Shown: in pieces, positions 1 to 12,200 of the stretch
How the letters are laid out: each line of letters opens with the position of its first letter
How positions within the stretch are numbered: the first letter of the stretch is position 1
Source of the DNA: Agelas oroides
Taxonomy: Eukaryota; Porifera; Demospongiae; Agelasida; Agelasidae
Direction of reading: 5' to 3'
Assembly: GCA_949130485.1 (NCBI GenBank)
Contig: OX422191.1
Span: 3,113,840 to 3,177,839 of the forward strand
DNA: 64,000 bases
The notes under the pieces: model-generated
What the model saw: only the letters and a program-made list of their open reading frames with translations
Databases searched by the model: none
Told to the model about the DNA's origin: nothing
Made by a program: the position numbers and the translations under genes

Positions 1-853
1 GTTGACATTTATGGGACAATCATACATGAATAACTAACTTAGCCTCAGCTCCTCCCATTTTTTGTTGTTGTTGTTGTTTATCTGTTTTCGTTCGGTATAT
101 TATACAGAAGTGGAAGAGAAGCATTCTTCAGCTTCCGTGTACTATACTGCTGCTCTCCCACTTTCTGTATTATGTTTTTTTGAGTTCTTTAGCTTGGCAT
201 GTATACAAAAAAGGGACAACAATGCAGGACGTTTCGGTCTGTGGACCTTCGTCAGCTGAATGAGGAGAGAGTGTGCGCAAACAAGACTGATATGGACTGA
301 TATAGACAGGGATTGAAACGTACTGCATTGTTTTTGTTGTTTTTATGCTATGTCAAGCTATAATCTACCATAGTGATGAGCCTCTATGACACAATTTCTG
401 TATTATACTGAATGCAAATTGAAGAAGAAAAAGAAGAAGAAGAACAACAACAACAACATGAGAGGCCTGGTATCATTGCTATGAATAACTGGCTTTAGCC
501 CCAATATTTCAAGGAACATCATATATTCATCATCCAGATTGTTGGAGACGTAATATGAGTTACAGCATAAATTAGCATACCAGAATTTTTGTAATTTATT
601 GGTATGGGTTCATGTACGTAACTTGACTGTAGTTATCATGTGTATGATGTATAGTGATGCTATCACTATTAGTATGGGTTTATGTAGCCTATGTAGTATA
701 TGTGTTGCAGAAAATAACTCATCTGTGTGCACACTAGCACTGCCTCTAGAGTGCATTTCTCTTACTATGTACTGAATGCCAGAGTTTCTTGACTGTAGTT
801 ATCATGTGTATCATGTGTAATGATGTCTAACTGTCGTTATCACTATCCTGCAG
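1..853 (+). other. Intron of copy A, with a 261-bp insertion
   Basis: This stretch aligns with copy B intron 12 from about 19262 onward, both carrying the GTTGTTGTTG run and an ACTATACTG motif. Copy A alone has an extra 261 bp at about 150–410, bounded by the direct repeat TATACTG (143–149 and 404–410). That insertion carries a hammerhead-like motif on the minus strand. No exon is visible before 854. Confidence 0.6.
198..245 (-). ncRNA. Hammerhead ribozyme-like motif
   Basis: On the minus strand the order CTGACGA, a short stem (GGTC/GACC) closed by a CACA loop, then GAAACG fits the catalytic core and stem II of a hammerhead ribozyme. Such motifs are known in Penelope-like retroelements and retrozymes. 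Stems I and III and the cleavage triplet were not resolved, so activity is unknown. It sits inside the insertion specific to copy A. Confidence 0.5.
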
Positions 854-2529
854 GTGGTACAGACAGCATACTACTCACGTGTTAGTCTAATGTCTGAGGG
901 ATACTTTGACTCGCCAGATCTTGATCAGATCAGTAACGATAACCCACATGGCAGGGCATTCTACTACTTCAACTATGCTGCTGCTGTATCAGAGGTAGAA
1001 GTTGACAGTCTGACTGGAGAATTCACAATCCTTCGCAGTGATATTGTCTATGATGCTGGGCACAGTTTAAACCCCGCTATTGACACTGGACAGGTATCTG
1101 TGTGTATGTGTAGCTTAATTCATTGCCCAATATTACACCTCGAATAAAAGGAATTGCCAGGCCAGACGAAGCAAGGGACGCCCAATCTGAATGCATATTG
1201 CTTTGGTAGTTATTCTCTTATTATGGGTACTGATTAATGTCTTCTCTCTGCTTAGATTGAGGGCGGGTTTGTGATGGGGATTGGTAATGTAACCACAGAG
1301 CAGCTGGTGTATGATGAGAAAGGAAGACTGCTGAATGATGGCACGTGGGAGTACAAACCACCCTGCTCCAAGACCATACCTCAGGTAACACTGCACTGCA
1401 CAGTGAAGCATTAATCATCTGTAAGGATTCACCTACTTGCATGACATTTGTAATGCAATTGTGTAGTGACTCCCTCGCTGACACATTTGACCATATTTAT
1501 GGTTGATCTGGGCCAGCCTTCTGCAGGTTATTACATGCAATCAGCCTCTAATGCATTTTTACGCACTAGTAGTATGTCAACTGATGGTACGATACTGAGC
1601 TATAGAGCTAGCAGTACAAGTACTACTTATTTCAGGCTTTGCCTACTGCTAAGGCTTTTCTTCTTAGCAAAGACAATTAGCTAAACAATAACATATTGCC
1701 TCAATCAGATGCCACCTTGAATATAGTCACCACCAGTTGTTATTGGACTAGATGCTGCCCATGAATAGACACTACCCTCAAATAGTAGCTGCAAAAAAAT
1801 GAATTGCAAAATAAATGGTAACCACTGCATCTGATCGAGAAACTAGGGTAGCTATATGCTGTCATGCTTTCAGTTTCACTCCTATAGGACTTGAGGGTCA
1901 CCATTTACCCTGGTGCAAAACATAAGGAACACTCACGCCCACTTGATCGCATAGACCACCTCACCAGTGAAACTGACAATCCAGTGGAGATTGGTATGTC
2001 AATGTCTCAGTGATGTATAATTACAAGCATGTGTCCTGTATATGTACTAGCTAGAGACAGATGGACAAAACCAATTGCTTAACTCTGTTTTGTGCATATA
2101 TGCATGAAGAGAATATTTTGGGGTCTCGTCAATTGAAGCCACACAGGAGTTAGATATCCAGGTAGCACTGGCCACATTCGAATGCTTCCATGTGTTGACA
2201 AAAGACCAGACTGATTTTCCATAGTGGTTAGACACAATACTTAAAACAAAGCTATATACTGAAATGGAGAATGGGAACTGGACTTTGGCAGTAGAACTTC
2301 CATTAAATTCATGCTGATCCCTGCAGATCCTCATGGTATCCAGTCCTCCAAGACAACTGGAGAGCCTCCGTTAGTGTTAGCAAACTCCGTCTTCTTTGCT
2401 ATCAAACAAGCAGTGACTGAGGCTCGAAAAGAAGTGGGATTGACCGGTTCCTTCACATTTGATTCCCCTGCTACTGTGCAGAGGATCCAGCAGGCTTGTG
2501 CTATAAAAATGGCAAAGGCTGCACCCTGA
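854..2529 (+). CDS. Xanthine dehydrogenase-type molybdo-flavoenzyme, copy A (3' exons only)
   Basis: This is the C-terminal end of a molybdenum hydroxylase that oxidises purines (hypoxanthine to xanthine to urate) in the cytosol. Four exons are seen: 854–1093, 1256–1384, 1888–1993 and 2327–2529, all with GT–AG borders and matching phases. They encode the last part of the molybdopterin domain, including [16 protein letters not shown] and KTTGEPP. The Glu of GEPP is the catalytic base (bovine Glu1261). The protein ends KMAKAAP followed by TGA at 2529, close to where other family members end. The start of the window lies inside the intron before the first visible exon, so the gene is cut by the window edge rather than shown to be truncated. 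It is nearly identical to exons 13–16 of the downstream copy B, and one 106-nt exon matches exactly, so the duplication is recent or conversion is active. Confidence 0.9.
1690..1860. repeat. Remnant of the 'gccctcgaatagtagcc' MITE family
   Basis: The text AATAGTCACC...CTCAAATAGTAGC...GCATCTGATCGAGAAA is a degraded relative of the elements at 31885–32280 and 44908–45287. The same remnant lies at 20885–21035 in copy B, so it was in place before the gene duplicated. Confidence 0.5.
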
Positions 2530-4121
2530 TTTGGAACTTAAATTGTAGTGAGCTGTGCATTTGTACTCTTTAGGCTAAGTAGAATATAACTATAATTTTT
2601 TAGGATGATTGTATTTAGCTAAAGTACGTGTTTGTGAGAGCATTTATGGAATTGACCCTATGTATGTAAACAGTCTATAATAATTATTGATTATTTTCCG
2701 AAGTGATTAGTGAGACGTTTAGGTCACATGCACCCATGGTAGAAGTGGTGTCAAGCCATCTCATTCCTTGACCCCACCCTCTCACGAGGAAATAGATCTA
2801 GTGACATGAGCCCAAATCCTTGGGATCTCTCCAGAAACTGAGAGCGACCAATAAAATTGCAAGGTGGCATTTGTTGGAATAATGCAGAAGCACAAACAAG
2901 ACAATCCTACTGCTCAACTGGAGTGATGTTATGAGATTCCATTCTACAACACAGACTAGTTTTGCACTGCAATTACAAGGCTTCAGCATTTCCATAAGTT
3001 CAAAAAATTTGGGCTTGTGTCCTTTCCTCAGCAGTTCAAGTCTACACTCCTCTTACGGGCAGTGTATTGCTATTTGTGTGCTCTACCCAAACTCCCTCGC
3101 TCAGCAGTTCAGGACTGACTGAAGCCTGGTTTTCCATGAAGGCCTTTCAACAGCTACTGTTCAAGCGCTTAAGGACTTTCTAACCCTAACCCTTTCCCTT
3201 AACCATTTGGCCAATAAGCCACTTCAGATGACCAGCACACTGTACAGTCTAAGGTCTAATGTATTTAACCAACTGTAGTGCAACGGATTGCAAATGAATA
3301 TTTAATAAGATGACGTAACCGCAACATGGATCGAAGTGAACTTAGCCTCTCACCTTAACTATAGGGTCGCGTAAGGTGCGGTGATGGGTGAAAACCACAT
3401 CATCATACGTCATCGTTAATATTGCACTAAATAGGACGGGACCTCCTCTGTCAACATACATGCTCTGTGCCACACCCTTAGCATACTTAGACTTTTGTCA
3501 GTTGTGAGAGCTTGATCAACAAGAAGAAGGAAAGGGACACCATCCCTTAACAACAAAGAACTTCAACTAATAGGCAATACGCTTTCAGTGAACTGAACAC
3601 TGGTGAGCAAGAATGCAAAGCATTTGCCACAATTCTGTTGTCTCCTGCGTGCACTACACAATCTACACAACGATGGTGCACAATATAGTCTGTTCTAGCC
3701 AGCATGATGTTCCAGCAACCTCAAAACTCTCAGACAAAACGGATCCAGCAGGAGTGAACTCAACTTCCACAACAATTTACAATTGAGACCTGACTGCTGT
3801 GCCAGGTATATAGCAGAAAGACCCTGAATTCGTACTAAAATGTCGTCTTTATTTGGTAGGGGGTTGGAGCAAGACATGAGGGCACAAAATTCTCAGCATT
3901 GAATATAATGTGAAGCAACAACGAAGTACCATGAATGTAACAGTGTAACACACAGTAGTGTACCCTGTGTTTGCTGGCAGATTGTTTGACACAGCCTGAC
4001 CTCAGCAGCAATTTAATACTTCAACCCATGGCGTCATAGAAAAGGAAAAGTTGGTGGCTACTAGCAATCGTGTTGACAGCACTGACAGAGCACTAACGGA
4101 GAAACTAAACCAAGTGACATA
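2530..4121. other. Spacer, no gene seen
   Basis: About 2750–3010 is a diverged copy of the inverted-repeat element best preserved at 43472–43786, sharing the internal text GAGCGACCAATRAAATTGCA and TGGAATAATG. The rest, 3020–4121, shows no convincing exon or RNA gene on either strand. Confidence 0.4.
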
Positions 4122-4634
4122 TACCGTATAGCGGGTATTTATCGCGGGGGTATAATTTTCGCGTTTTTCGCGGTCGAGTGGGATCCGCGAAAACCCGCGA
4201 AAATTTATGACTCGTATCCACGCCCGTGTATAGTTCCACAGACAGTTCTGTCCATGAAACACGTCACTGCTACAAATTACAATAGCCAGCTCGTGAAGAC
4301 AGTTACTAAATTCCAAGGGCCCACTCTCTTTCTTGGTTTACCCTGCTGCTGTTCGTGCCAAGTCTCGCGCGGGCCAGCCCACTTCCGCTAGCGATACTAG
4401 TCCGTATGCTGCTAACGAGTGCGTTCATAACCATAATACTGCACAACTTGACAAAGATCTCCGTTGCGAGCATCTCTGGTATAAACTCTAGCTAGCTTAC
4501 TTCGCGCTTGGTGAAAGTCAATAAATGAAAATTCTCTTCTGCGAAAATTTAACCCGCGAAAATTTAACCAGCGAAAATTTTCTGTAATACAATAGACCGT
4601 GCATGGTTCCGCGAAAAATACCCGCTATACGGTA
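4122..4634. mobile_element. Non-autonomous inverted-repeat element (TA-flanked MITE)
   Basis: The left end TACCGTATAGCGGGTATTT is repeated inverted at the right end (AAATACCCGCTATACGGTA), and the interior is rich in CGCGAAAATTT. The TA at each outer edge suits Tc1/mariner-type insertion. Relatives lie at 37843–38036 and 51159–51365, and a left end at 55648. No transposase frame is present. Confidence 0.7.
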
Positions 4635-4664
4635 CTCCATTGCACAATGTGTAAAGAACTATAC

Positions 4665-6001
4665 TAGGGTTGCCATTGTGAAAAATCAACCTCCGGAATT
4701 CGAACAAATTATACCATGCGCATGAAGAGCTCACTGATGCTTCAACAATCGCACACTAAAACTTCTCCTCCAAGCGTATATTTCATGCAAACTGCACCGA
4801 AACTGCTTTACTTGGCTAAGGGGTTAACGTACGGGTGGTATCATCATGATGATGTAATACGGGATTTAGCACGCTGGTTTTGCCAAAACCTTGCTGGAGT
4901 GAAGGAGTTTCAAATTTGCAAATTTGAGTCACAGAGGTTGCTGTGTAGAGGCAGTGGAGCATTTTCTTTCTTGTACACGAGTAAGAAATTGCTGGAACCC
5001 TGAGAATTAGCATTTATTGCAGATAAGCAGTTAGAATGAAGCAATCCCTCCTAGCTCAGTTTTGTGAGGCTTGGTCCAAATAACATATAAAGCAAGTTTG
5101 GTAGTGATTGAAGGTTCTTTGCTATCTGGCTAACACCGTTGAAACTGTGACGTTGGCATGGGTGAGGTTAGTGATAGCTTTTCAGTCTTTGCTATAAGTT
5201 ATAATTCTTGAGTACAGCTAGATTGGTCATTTAATTCTGAATGTAATGGTCTTTGTTTCATCCAAATCGGTGCTGTAGAAGTAGAGATATCATTTTTTCT
5301 TTGTGATCAACAATTTCTGAGAATTATCTAACATAACCTGGTGTAGTCAATTGCAAAAACTCTTCAAAAATAAATATCTCCACTCTTACTACACCGATTT
5401 AGGTGCAACAAAAAACTGTTCTATTCAGAATTAAATGACGAATTTAACTGTACCCAAAACTAGTTACTCATAAACTTTTGAAAAGGTGGTCCTGAATCGC
5501 TTTGCCTCATCCAGACTCATGTCACATTTGCATTTTTAGCCAGATGGCAAAGAACCTTCAATCACTACCAAACCTGTTTTATATATTATTTGGACAAACC
5601 TTACAAAACTGAACCAGGAGGGATTGCTTCATTCTAACTGCTTATCTGCAATAAATGCTAATTCCCAAGGTTCCAGCAATTTCTTACTCATGTGCAAGAA
5701 AGAAAATGCTCCACTGCCTCTGCACAGCAACCTCTGTGACTCAAATTTGCAAATTTGAAACTCCTTCACTCCAGCAAGGTTTTGGCAAAACCAGCGTGCT
5801 AAATCGTATTACATCATCATGATGATATCACCCGTACTTTAACCCCTTAGCCACATAAAGCAGTTTCGGTGCAGTTTGCATGCAATATACGCTAGGAGGA
5901 GAAGTTTTAGTGTGCGATTGTTGAAGCATCAGTGAGCTCTTCGTGCGCATGGTATAACTTGTTCGAATTCCGGAGGTTGATTTTTCACAATGGCAACCCT
6001 A
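4665..6001. mobile_element. Long foldback element, hAT-like (1.34-kb near-palindrome)
   Basis: The two halves, about 4665–5320 and 5340–6001, are inverted copies almost to the centre. Termini are TAGGGTTGCCATTG and CAATGGCAACCCTA, of the CAGGGTTGCCA type seen in hAT elements. The flanking direct repeat ACTATAC (4658–4664 and 6002–6008) marks the insertion. The open frames inside are mirror images of each other and encode nothing recognised. Confidence 0.75.
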
Positions 6002-7331
6002 ACTATACACCAATTGAAATTCAACTCCAAACAGTCTTCTACCCGGGATTCAACAAACGCATCCGTTCAAACACGTATTCTCGGGGAAAAAATCCTACTA
6101 GGGGACAAGTCAGATAACCATGTATTATATCGTCCCTAGCCAAAATTTGTAACTGCTGCAGCATGGTATGGGATCGTATACAAAGCCAATGGAAGGGCAA
6201 GAACTATTGTCTTTCCTTTCCGGAGGAGGCGCAAAAAAGTTATTCGATGTATCTTCGGACGTGATTTTCTATCCCCGCGTACTACAATAGTCGAAAATTA
6301 TCCCAGCGCCTGCAAGTCTTGTTGCTCTGATGATCTGGCACTGTTGTTACCGCGCTTAGATCTTTGAAGTCTGGGATCCGAGAATATATCAGTTCGAGAA
6401 TATATTTTCGACCGCACGCATTTCACAGGTTTCCAACTATCCCTGTGCACTCACCTTCGTCCCACCACCGTGCAAGCCTCTAGCTCCCGACATTTTATCG
6501 GTTGCAAAATAAAACCTGGCGCGAAGCCAGTTTTGAAGCGGGGAAGCGGTTTCTGTACATTGTGAGACTAGGCCATTCCAGTTAAATAAATTAGTTGTTT
6601 ACCGGATTTTCCGACTGTTTTTTTTTTCTTTCTACAATCATGGAAAATAAATTTAATTTTTGTCCCAATACCGCCTTTACAGTTCTTGAAAAGTCAAAGT
6701 TCAAAGTTGAAAGCCTTTTGCGCATGCGTAGGAACGCATACGCTGCATGGTACGAGGTCCCTGACTGGCCCCAAAAAGTTGTTCCATGTCTCCATATTGT
6801 ACTGGTCCCGGTGTTGGCCATTCGAATGGCCAGTAACTGCTGGCTTCCGGCTTTGAACATAGCTGTAGCGCATGGATTGCTGCATATCGTGGGGAAGGTG
6901 CGTGGTTGTTTCGTCCTTATGAAAAAACAGTGCCACATGGATCTGCGCACACTTGCTTTCGCACTTGCATACGTAGCAAAGCCAGTACTGCAGGGCACCC
7001 AGGCGTGCACAATTTAATCAGTGCCAGAAGCACAAAATGAAAGATAAACTGTACACAGAGAAACTCAAAACGACCACGCACCATGCATCCCCATGGTAGC
7101 TACGCAGCAGATCCGTGTTGGCCAGCGCAAAACGACCGCGCCCATTCCCGGTATGCTTCTAGGCAAAGTTTCCGGAGTAATTCGCTAAGAAAATGCGGCA
7201 TAGTATACGGAAATAAATTTACATTTATGTCGACCTACCGACTCTATTAAACAACTAATTATGGCCCGAGTACAGAATTTTGTTGAACAGATGTCGACGA
7301 AAAAGCAAAGAGACAGTGTTGACAGAAAGCG
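6002..7331. other. Upstream region of copy B
   Basis: No conserved exon is visible. Overlapping open frames of about 140 codons occur on both strands at 6591–7017 but resemble nothing known and mirror each other. The run TTGCGCATGCGTA near 6718 resembles an NRF1 site. A short inverted match (AATTAGTTGTTTA near 6588, TAAACAACTAATT near 7247) may mark another element of about 670 bp. Confidence 0.35.
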
Positions 7332-9162
7332 ATGGATGTAAGTATTGACGCGCTATCGCAAACAGTCTCTCAGACCGTGAACCGTGCGCCAGTGAAGTAC
7401 CCCGAGACCAGAAAACTTCGCTTCAGCCTCAATGGAAAGCTAGTGGAAATAGACAACCCCGATCCGCGACAACTGCTGGTGCACTGGTTGCGAGAATCAG
7501 GGCATTCTGGGACCAAGGTAGGCAATGTGTATGATGTTTATGATATTAATTTTCTCGCGCGTACTCGGCGCTCCGAAAACGGGAGCGTCCCACCCCGCAA
7601 TACGTGTACACTAGTGCACCGCCAAAGCATTACTGGACGAAGTATATACAGCTCCCCTGAGTGAGTTGGTCACTAAATGTGCAAGGGGTGGGTCTATCCA
7701 GAGGAGAAAGGCACGCTATTTTGTACAAATGTCTAGCACAAAATGAACAGAAGTGACTTTAAGTTTATATGACTTCCAGTTTCTTTTTCACACCATGCAT
7801 GCGTAGTCCATATTTGAGGCAAAGGTCTGGCTCCTTGCTATAATGGAAAACAGGTCCAAATTTTGGTATATATCCTCCGGGATGCGAATTTTTATCTGTC
7901 ACTGATTGCATAAGACAACTGGAGAGGAAGCTTCCCAGACTACCGTAAAATCGGGATATTAAGTTTCGAAATTAGCAGCCAGAATGGGTTATTTTCGAGA
8001 GGTGCTTATTTTCATGGGGTGCTAATAAACGGATGTAATTTTCTGGTAGCGTGCAGTTGCGTTCATTTTCTGCTAATTTCTGTCCAATGTTTATAGCTTT
8101 TCTACAACCAGAGATGCAGTCAGCAATCGATCGATCGTTGCCAACCCCCGCCCACCGACGTAAAGCGCTTGGAACCAACGAATCCGTGAGAGGTTTTTGC
8201 TAATTTTGTATGGGTGCTTATAAACATGATGTGGTTGTTGTATCATTTTCTATGGGTGCTTATTATCCCGATTTTATGGTATCTTACAACCAGGATCTTG
8301 CAGTTAGTAACCACAGAACATCTGCATGTGAAGGGGTCACACCTGCTTGCATCAAAGAGCATAACCATGACCTTGCAAATATAGTAACCACTAGCTACAT
8401 GAACATCTGTGAGAGAGTCACAAGCTTTGCATCATATTGTGTAGTTGTAGTGATTCCCACACATGTTCTGAGGGTTGTCAGCTGATTTGGGCTCATGCAG
8501 GTTGCTTATGCAATTAGCCTCTAATACCAGCTTGTCTGCAACCAAGGTAGCATCTCAGTGGTTAAAACAACCAATCCTTTATTGCAGTGAGCTAGGAATG
8601 AGGCTAACTGTATTTGTCTTGTAAGACTACTAGATGAACTAGTTGTCATAAGCAAGAGTCCTATAGTCTCACAAACTAGACTCACTTTAAAAAAGAAAAG
8701 GGTTGGATGAATAGTGCATGCAAGTTGTGTCTCACAACACCATGTTATAGTGCAGTCCAATCATGTTGTAGCAGTTCGTCACATGACACATTACATCACC
8801 ATATTTTGCACCCTCATACAAAATTTCCTTAGAATATACGGTACCTCCAAATATACTCCCTAGGAAATATTTTTGAGGGTATACATATAACAAGAACAGT
8901 ATCACCCCATGCACTAGAAGCATGAAGTCAATAATGGTATGACAGAATCTAACCCAAGTTTATTCTAGCCCAGTTGATCACCACAAGCAATTCTTGAGGT
9001 TTTTCATATTTAGGCCTGTGGCTACAGGAGAGGTTATCTATCGTCTACAACCTGATTATCATCTCAGCATTGATAGTGATAACTAAATGGACATTGCCTT
9101 TTTTTCTTGTTTGTTTGTTTGTTTTTTGTTTTTTTTTTGTTTTGTTTTTTGTTTTTGTTTTG

Positions 9163-9227
<65 letters not shown>

Positions 9228-12200
9228 CACAGTTCTCGTGCGGGCAGGGAGGGTGTGGAGCTTGCACAGTGAACATTCGACCATGGCCTAAGTCACCGAC
9301 AGATCCTCCAGCAAAGTTTGTTGCTGCCAATGGCTGCCTCAGGCCTCTAGCAGCAGTGCATGAGATGGATGTAAGTAGACAAAATGCGTGGAAACACCAC
9401 CTCTACTTCGTAATGAAAGTTCCAAATGTACTATATATGAGTAATATAGATATGGGCATTTTTCTTTCAGGTCCTTACAGTGGAGGGCCTGGGCAGCTGC
9501 ACCTCTACCCACAGGAATCTGGATCCCATTCAAGAGAGGATTGTCATGTACAATGGGTCCCAATGTGGGTAAGTTTTGCCACTGGGAAAGAGAAAAAGGA
9601 GGGAGTTTACCTGATTCTACTGCACTGCATTGGTTAAGTTGAAGGATATCTTTCTGTTTCTCTTCCTTCATGTCAGGTGGTGCACTCCTGGATTTGTGAT
9701 GGGAATGAATGCCTACCTTGACAACACACCTGAGGATCAGCGAACACTGATTGACATTGAGAACCTCTTTGATGGCCATTGTAAGTACCCACTCACACAG
9801 GATGATGCAACACAGAGATTGTTGTCTTAAAACCTAAGTAGCTATAAGCATTCAAACCCTCTGGTCATGAAATATAAATAGTGATTACAACAGCTTGCTT
9901 CATGCTGGAAGAGATTTAGGTGTTGTGAGGCAAAATAGAGAAGTGAAAACAATGCCTAAAATACGGGGGTATCACTGCCCAATTGGGCAGTGATAAACAC
10001 AGGTTTGACATTTGACATTTGACTAAGTGCATTGCTGCACTGCAACACTGAAAATTGCAGCAATATTAAGATCATTAAAATTTAAAGTTTACTTGAACTG
10101 CTCATATCATTATGACTGTGTGATGTCACTTCCTGTATTGTTAGTTGTACTATTACAATTCCCAAAACATTGGCAATGTATGACTCCACATATTCTCTTC
10201 CTACTTGAATGAAATGGGCAGTGATAAATTTCAGGCACTGGTGAAAAGCCAGCAGTCACCGGGAATCGAACCCGGCACACCTGGCTAATGCAGCCACTGC
10301 TCTGCCACTGAACCGACAACCGGTCAACCACCAGCCCCCACAATCCTTTATATGTACTGCACAAGTGGTAGTGAATGCACACCAAGCAGCCACTCAACAT
10401 GAACTCTGTTTAAGAGTCGAGCAAATTAAACATCAGGAGTGCTGTACATATAGAGGGGAATGTGAGGCCAAGTGGTTGTCAGGTTGTCGTACATAGCTAA
10501 GTGGAAGAGCACTCCTAATGAGAGTCCTAGGTTAATAGTAGTTGTTATATGTAGCAGCATTGGCTGACAATCTTGTGGATGAGTGTCTGTCTGATGGAGG
10601 TTGTTAATTATTCTTACATGAACGCGTCAGCATTTTTCTTAGAGCTATAAAGTATTGCACACAATGAAGATTTGATCCGGACTGCAAATTTTGTCTGATT
10701 TAACGAGGTATCCACTATAGAGAATGTCCATTGATGGAGGTTGCACTGTACACCCACTTGGACTGAAAATATGTCTGCTCATTGGCTCATTGAACACCTT
10801 TAAAATATTGAAAGGGCAGATGCTTGTTGAGTGTACATCAACTTGTAGAAACTACGTAGCAGCAAACTCACTGACACTAACATCACTGTAAATGCAGAGT
10901 GCATGCAGAGTGAACTTTGAACTCATGTAAAGCAGTGTGTGCATTATGAATGCAGACAGTGACCATAAAGTAGCTATATGTAGTGGCTGCAATGGCCATG
11001 GCTGCCGCACCTTTTATTACAAAAAAAGTTGCATGCGTATTACCTATTGCTGAAAAGGGATGTGGCATGATTTGACCTTAAGAGCTAGCGGTATCACTAT
11101 AAGACAGCAATGTACATAACATCATGAATGAAAACTCTGGTACCAAAACTGAAGCTGATCTCCAGTATGAAGTCGCTAGCGACTTGATCTTACTGCTGGA
11201 GATGCACATTATTACAGACGTGCATATCACATCACACTTGGACGAACGCGGTAAGGATAAAACTGATTGTTGCAGTACAAGCCTAAAGTGGTCTCTCGAT
11301 AATTGCATTCCAAGGTCCCACATTGTTTACACAGATACAACTGGCATCCTGTTTATTGTGCGATAATGCTTTTCTATTTCCAAGAAACTGCCCTATTGCA
11401 TTTTAAGTACCCTGTCTTCTCTATCTGCCATCAGTGTGTCGGTGCACTGGGTATCGTCCTATCTTGTGTGGAATGAAGACTTTTTCCAAGTGTGGGAATG
11501 AAGAAGAACTGAAGCATACTCCTCCTTTAATTTCTGATTCCAGCATGCCACACTCCACGTGAGTGACAGTGTATGTTGGTTGGTACAATTGTCTCTCCGA
11601 ACTATTGTTAACTCCTTACCTCTGGTAGCACCTGTATGCACCCAGAGGAGTAGTCTTGTGCCCAGACCCCAGGAAAACGGTCTGATGACAATTGGGCGCT
11701 TTCTTGGTTGCGCCAAGTCAGCGACAAATGTGTAATTTAGGTAGCATGTGCAAAACAGCTGGACCCAGTGCTGTGCCTGAGTATTTTGAGTTGGGCACTA
11801 TTGAAATATGACATGCTGTTACTACACTCCATGTTGTTTTTTTTCAACAGAGAAAAAACGCAGCATCCAAATGTCCGCGTTATCCACCAGGAAGCAGAGT
11901 CAGAGGAGGTCAATATACCTGATATGCTTGTAACAAGCAATGGCGATGCTACCTGGTATGGTCTGTGTACCATTGACCAGCTCTGGTCCTTGCTGTGGAA
12001 GTTTCGAGGAGACCGTGGTTGCATTCGTATTGTAACAGGCAACACTGCGTATGGTATCCAGCCTGTCCAGCCCATCATAGAGCAGCAGAAGATAATGCTC
12101 TATATTGGCCGCATTGCTCGCCTGCTTGAGCTGATTGCTGATGAGAAGAATATCACTGCTCGCTGTTCGGTTCCGATACAACGCCTCCAAGACCTTGTAA

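Noticed and set aside
4716-6117. Open frames in the large palindrome
   Set aside because: They are inverted copies within a foldback transposon, with no known domain.
6591-7017. Overlapping ~140-codon frames on both strands
   Set aside because: They mirror each other, match no family, and lack splice or start signals; probably chance in a GC-richer stretch or within an element.
9045-9637. Long frames through the TG repeat
   Set aside because: Cys/Val and Thr/His runs come from the microsatellite; only 9233–9370 and 9471–9568 within are true exons.
10240-10325. Functional tRNA gene
   Set aside because: Boxes A and B are present, but the arms do not fold cleanly and related pieces recur in SINE context.
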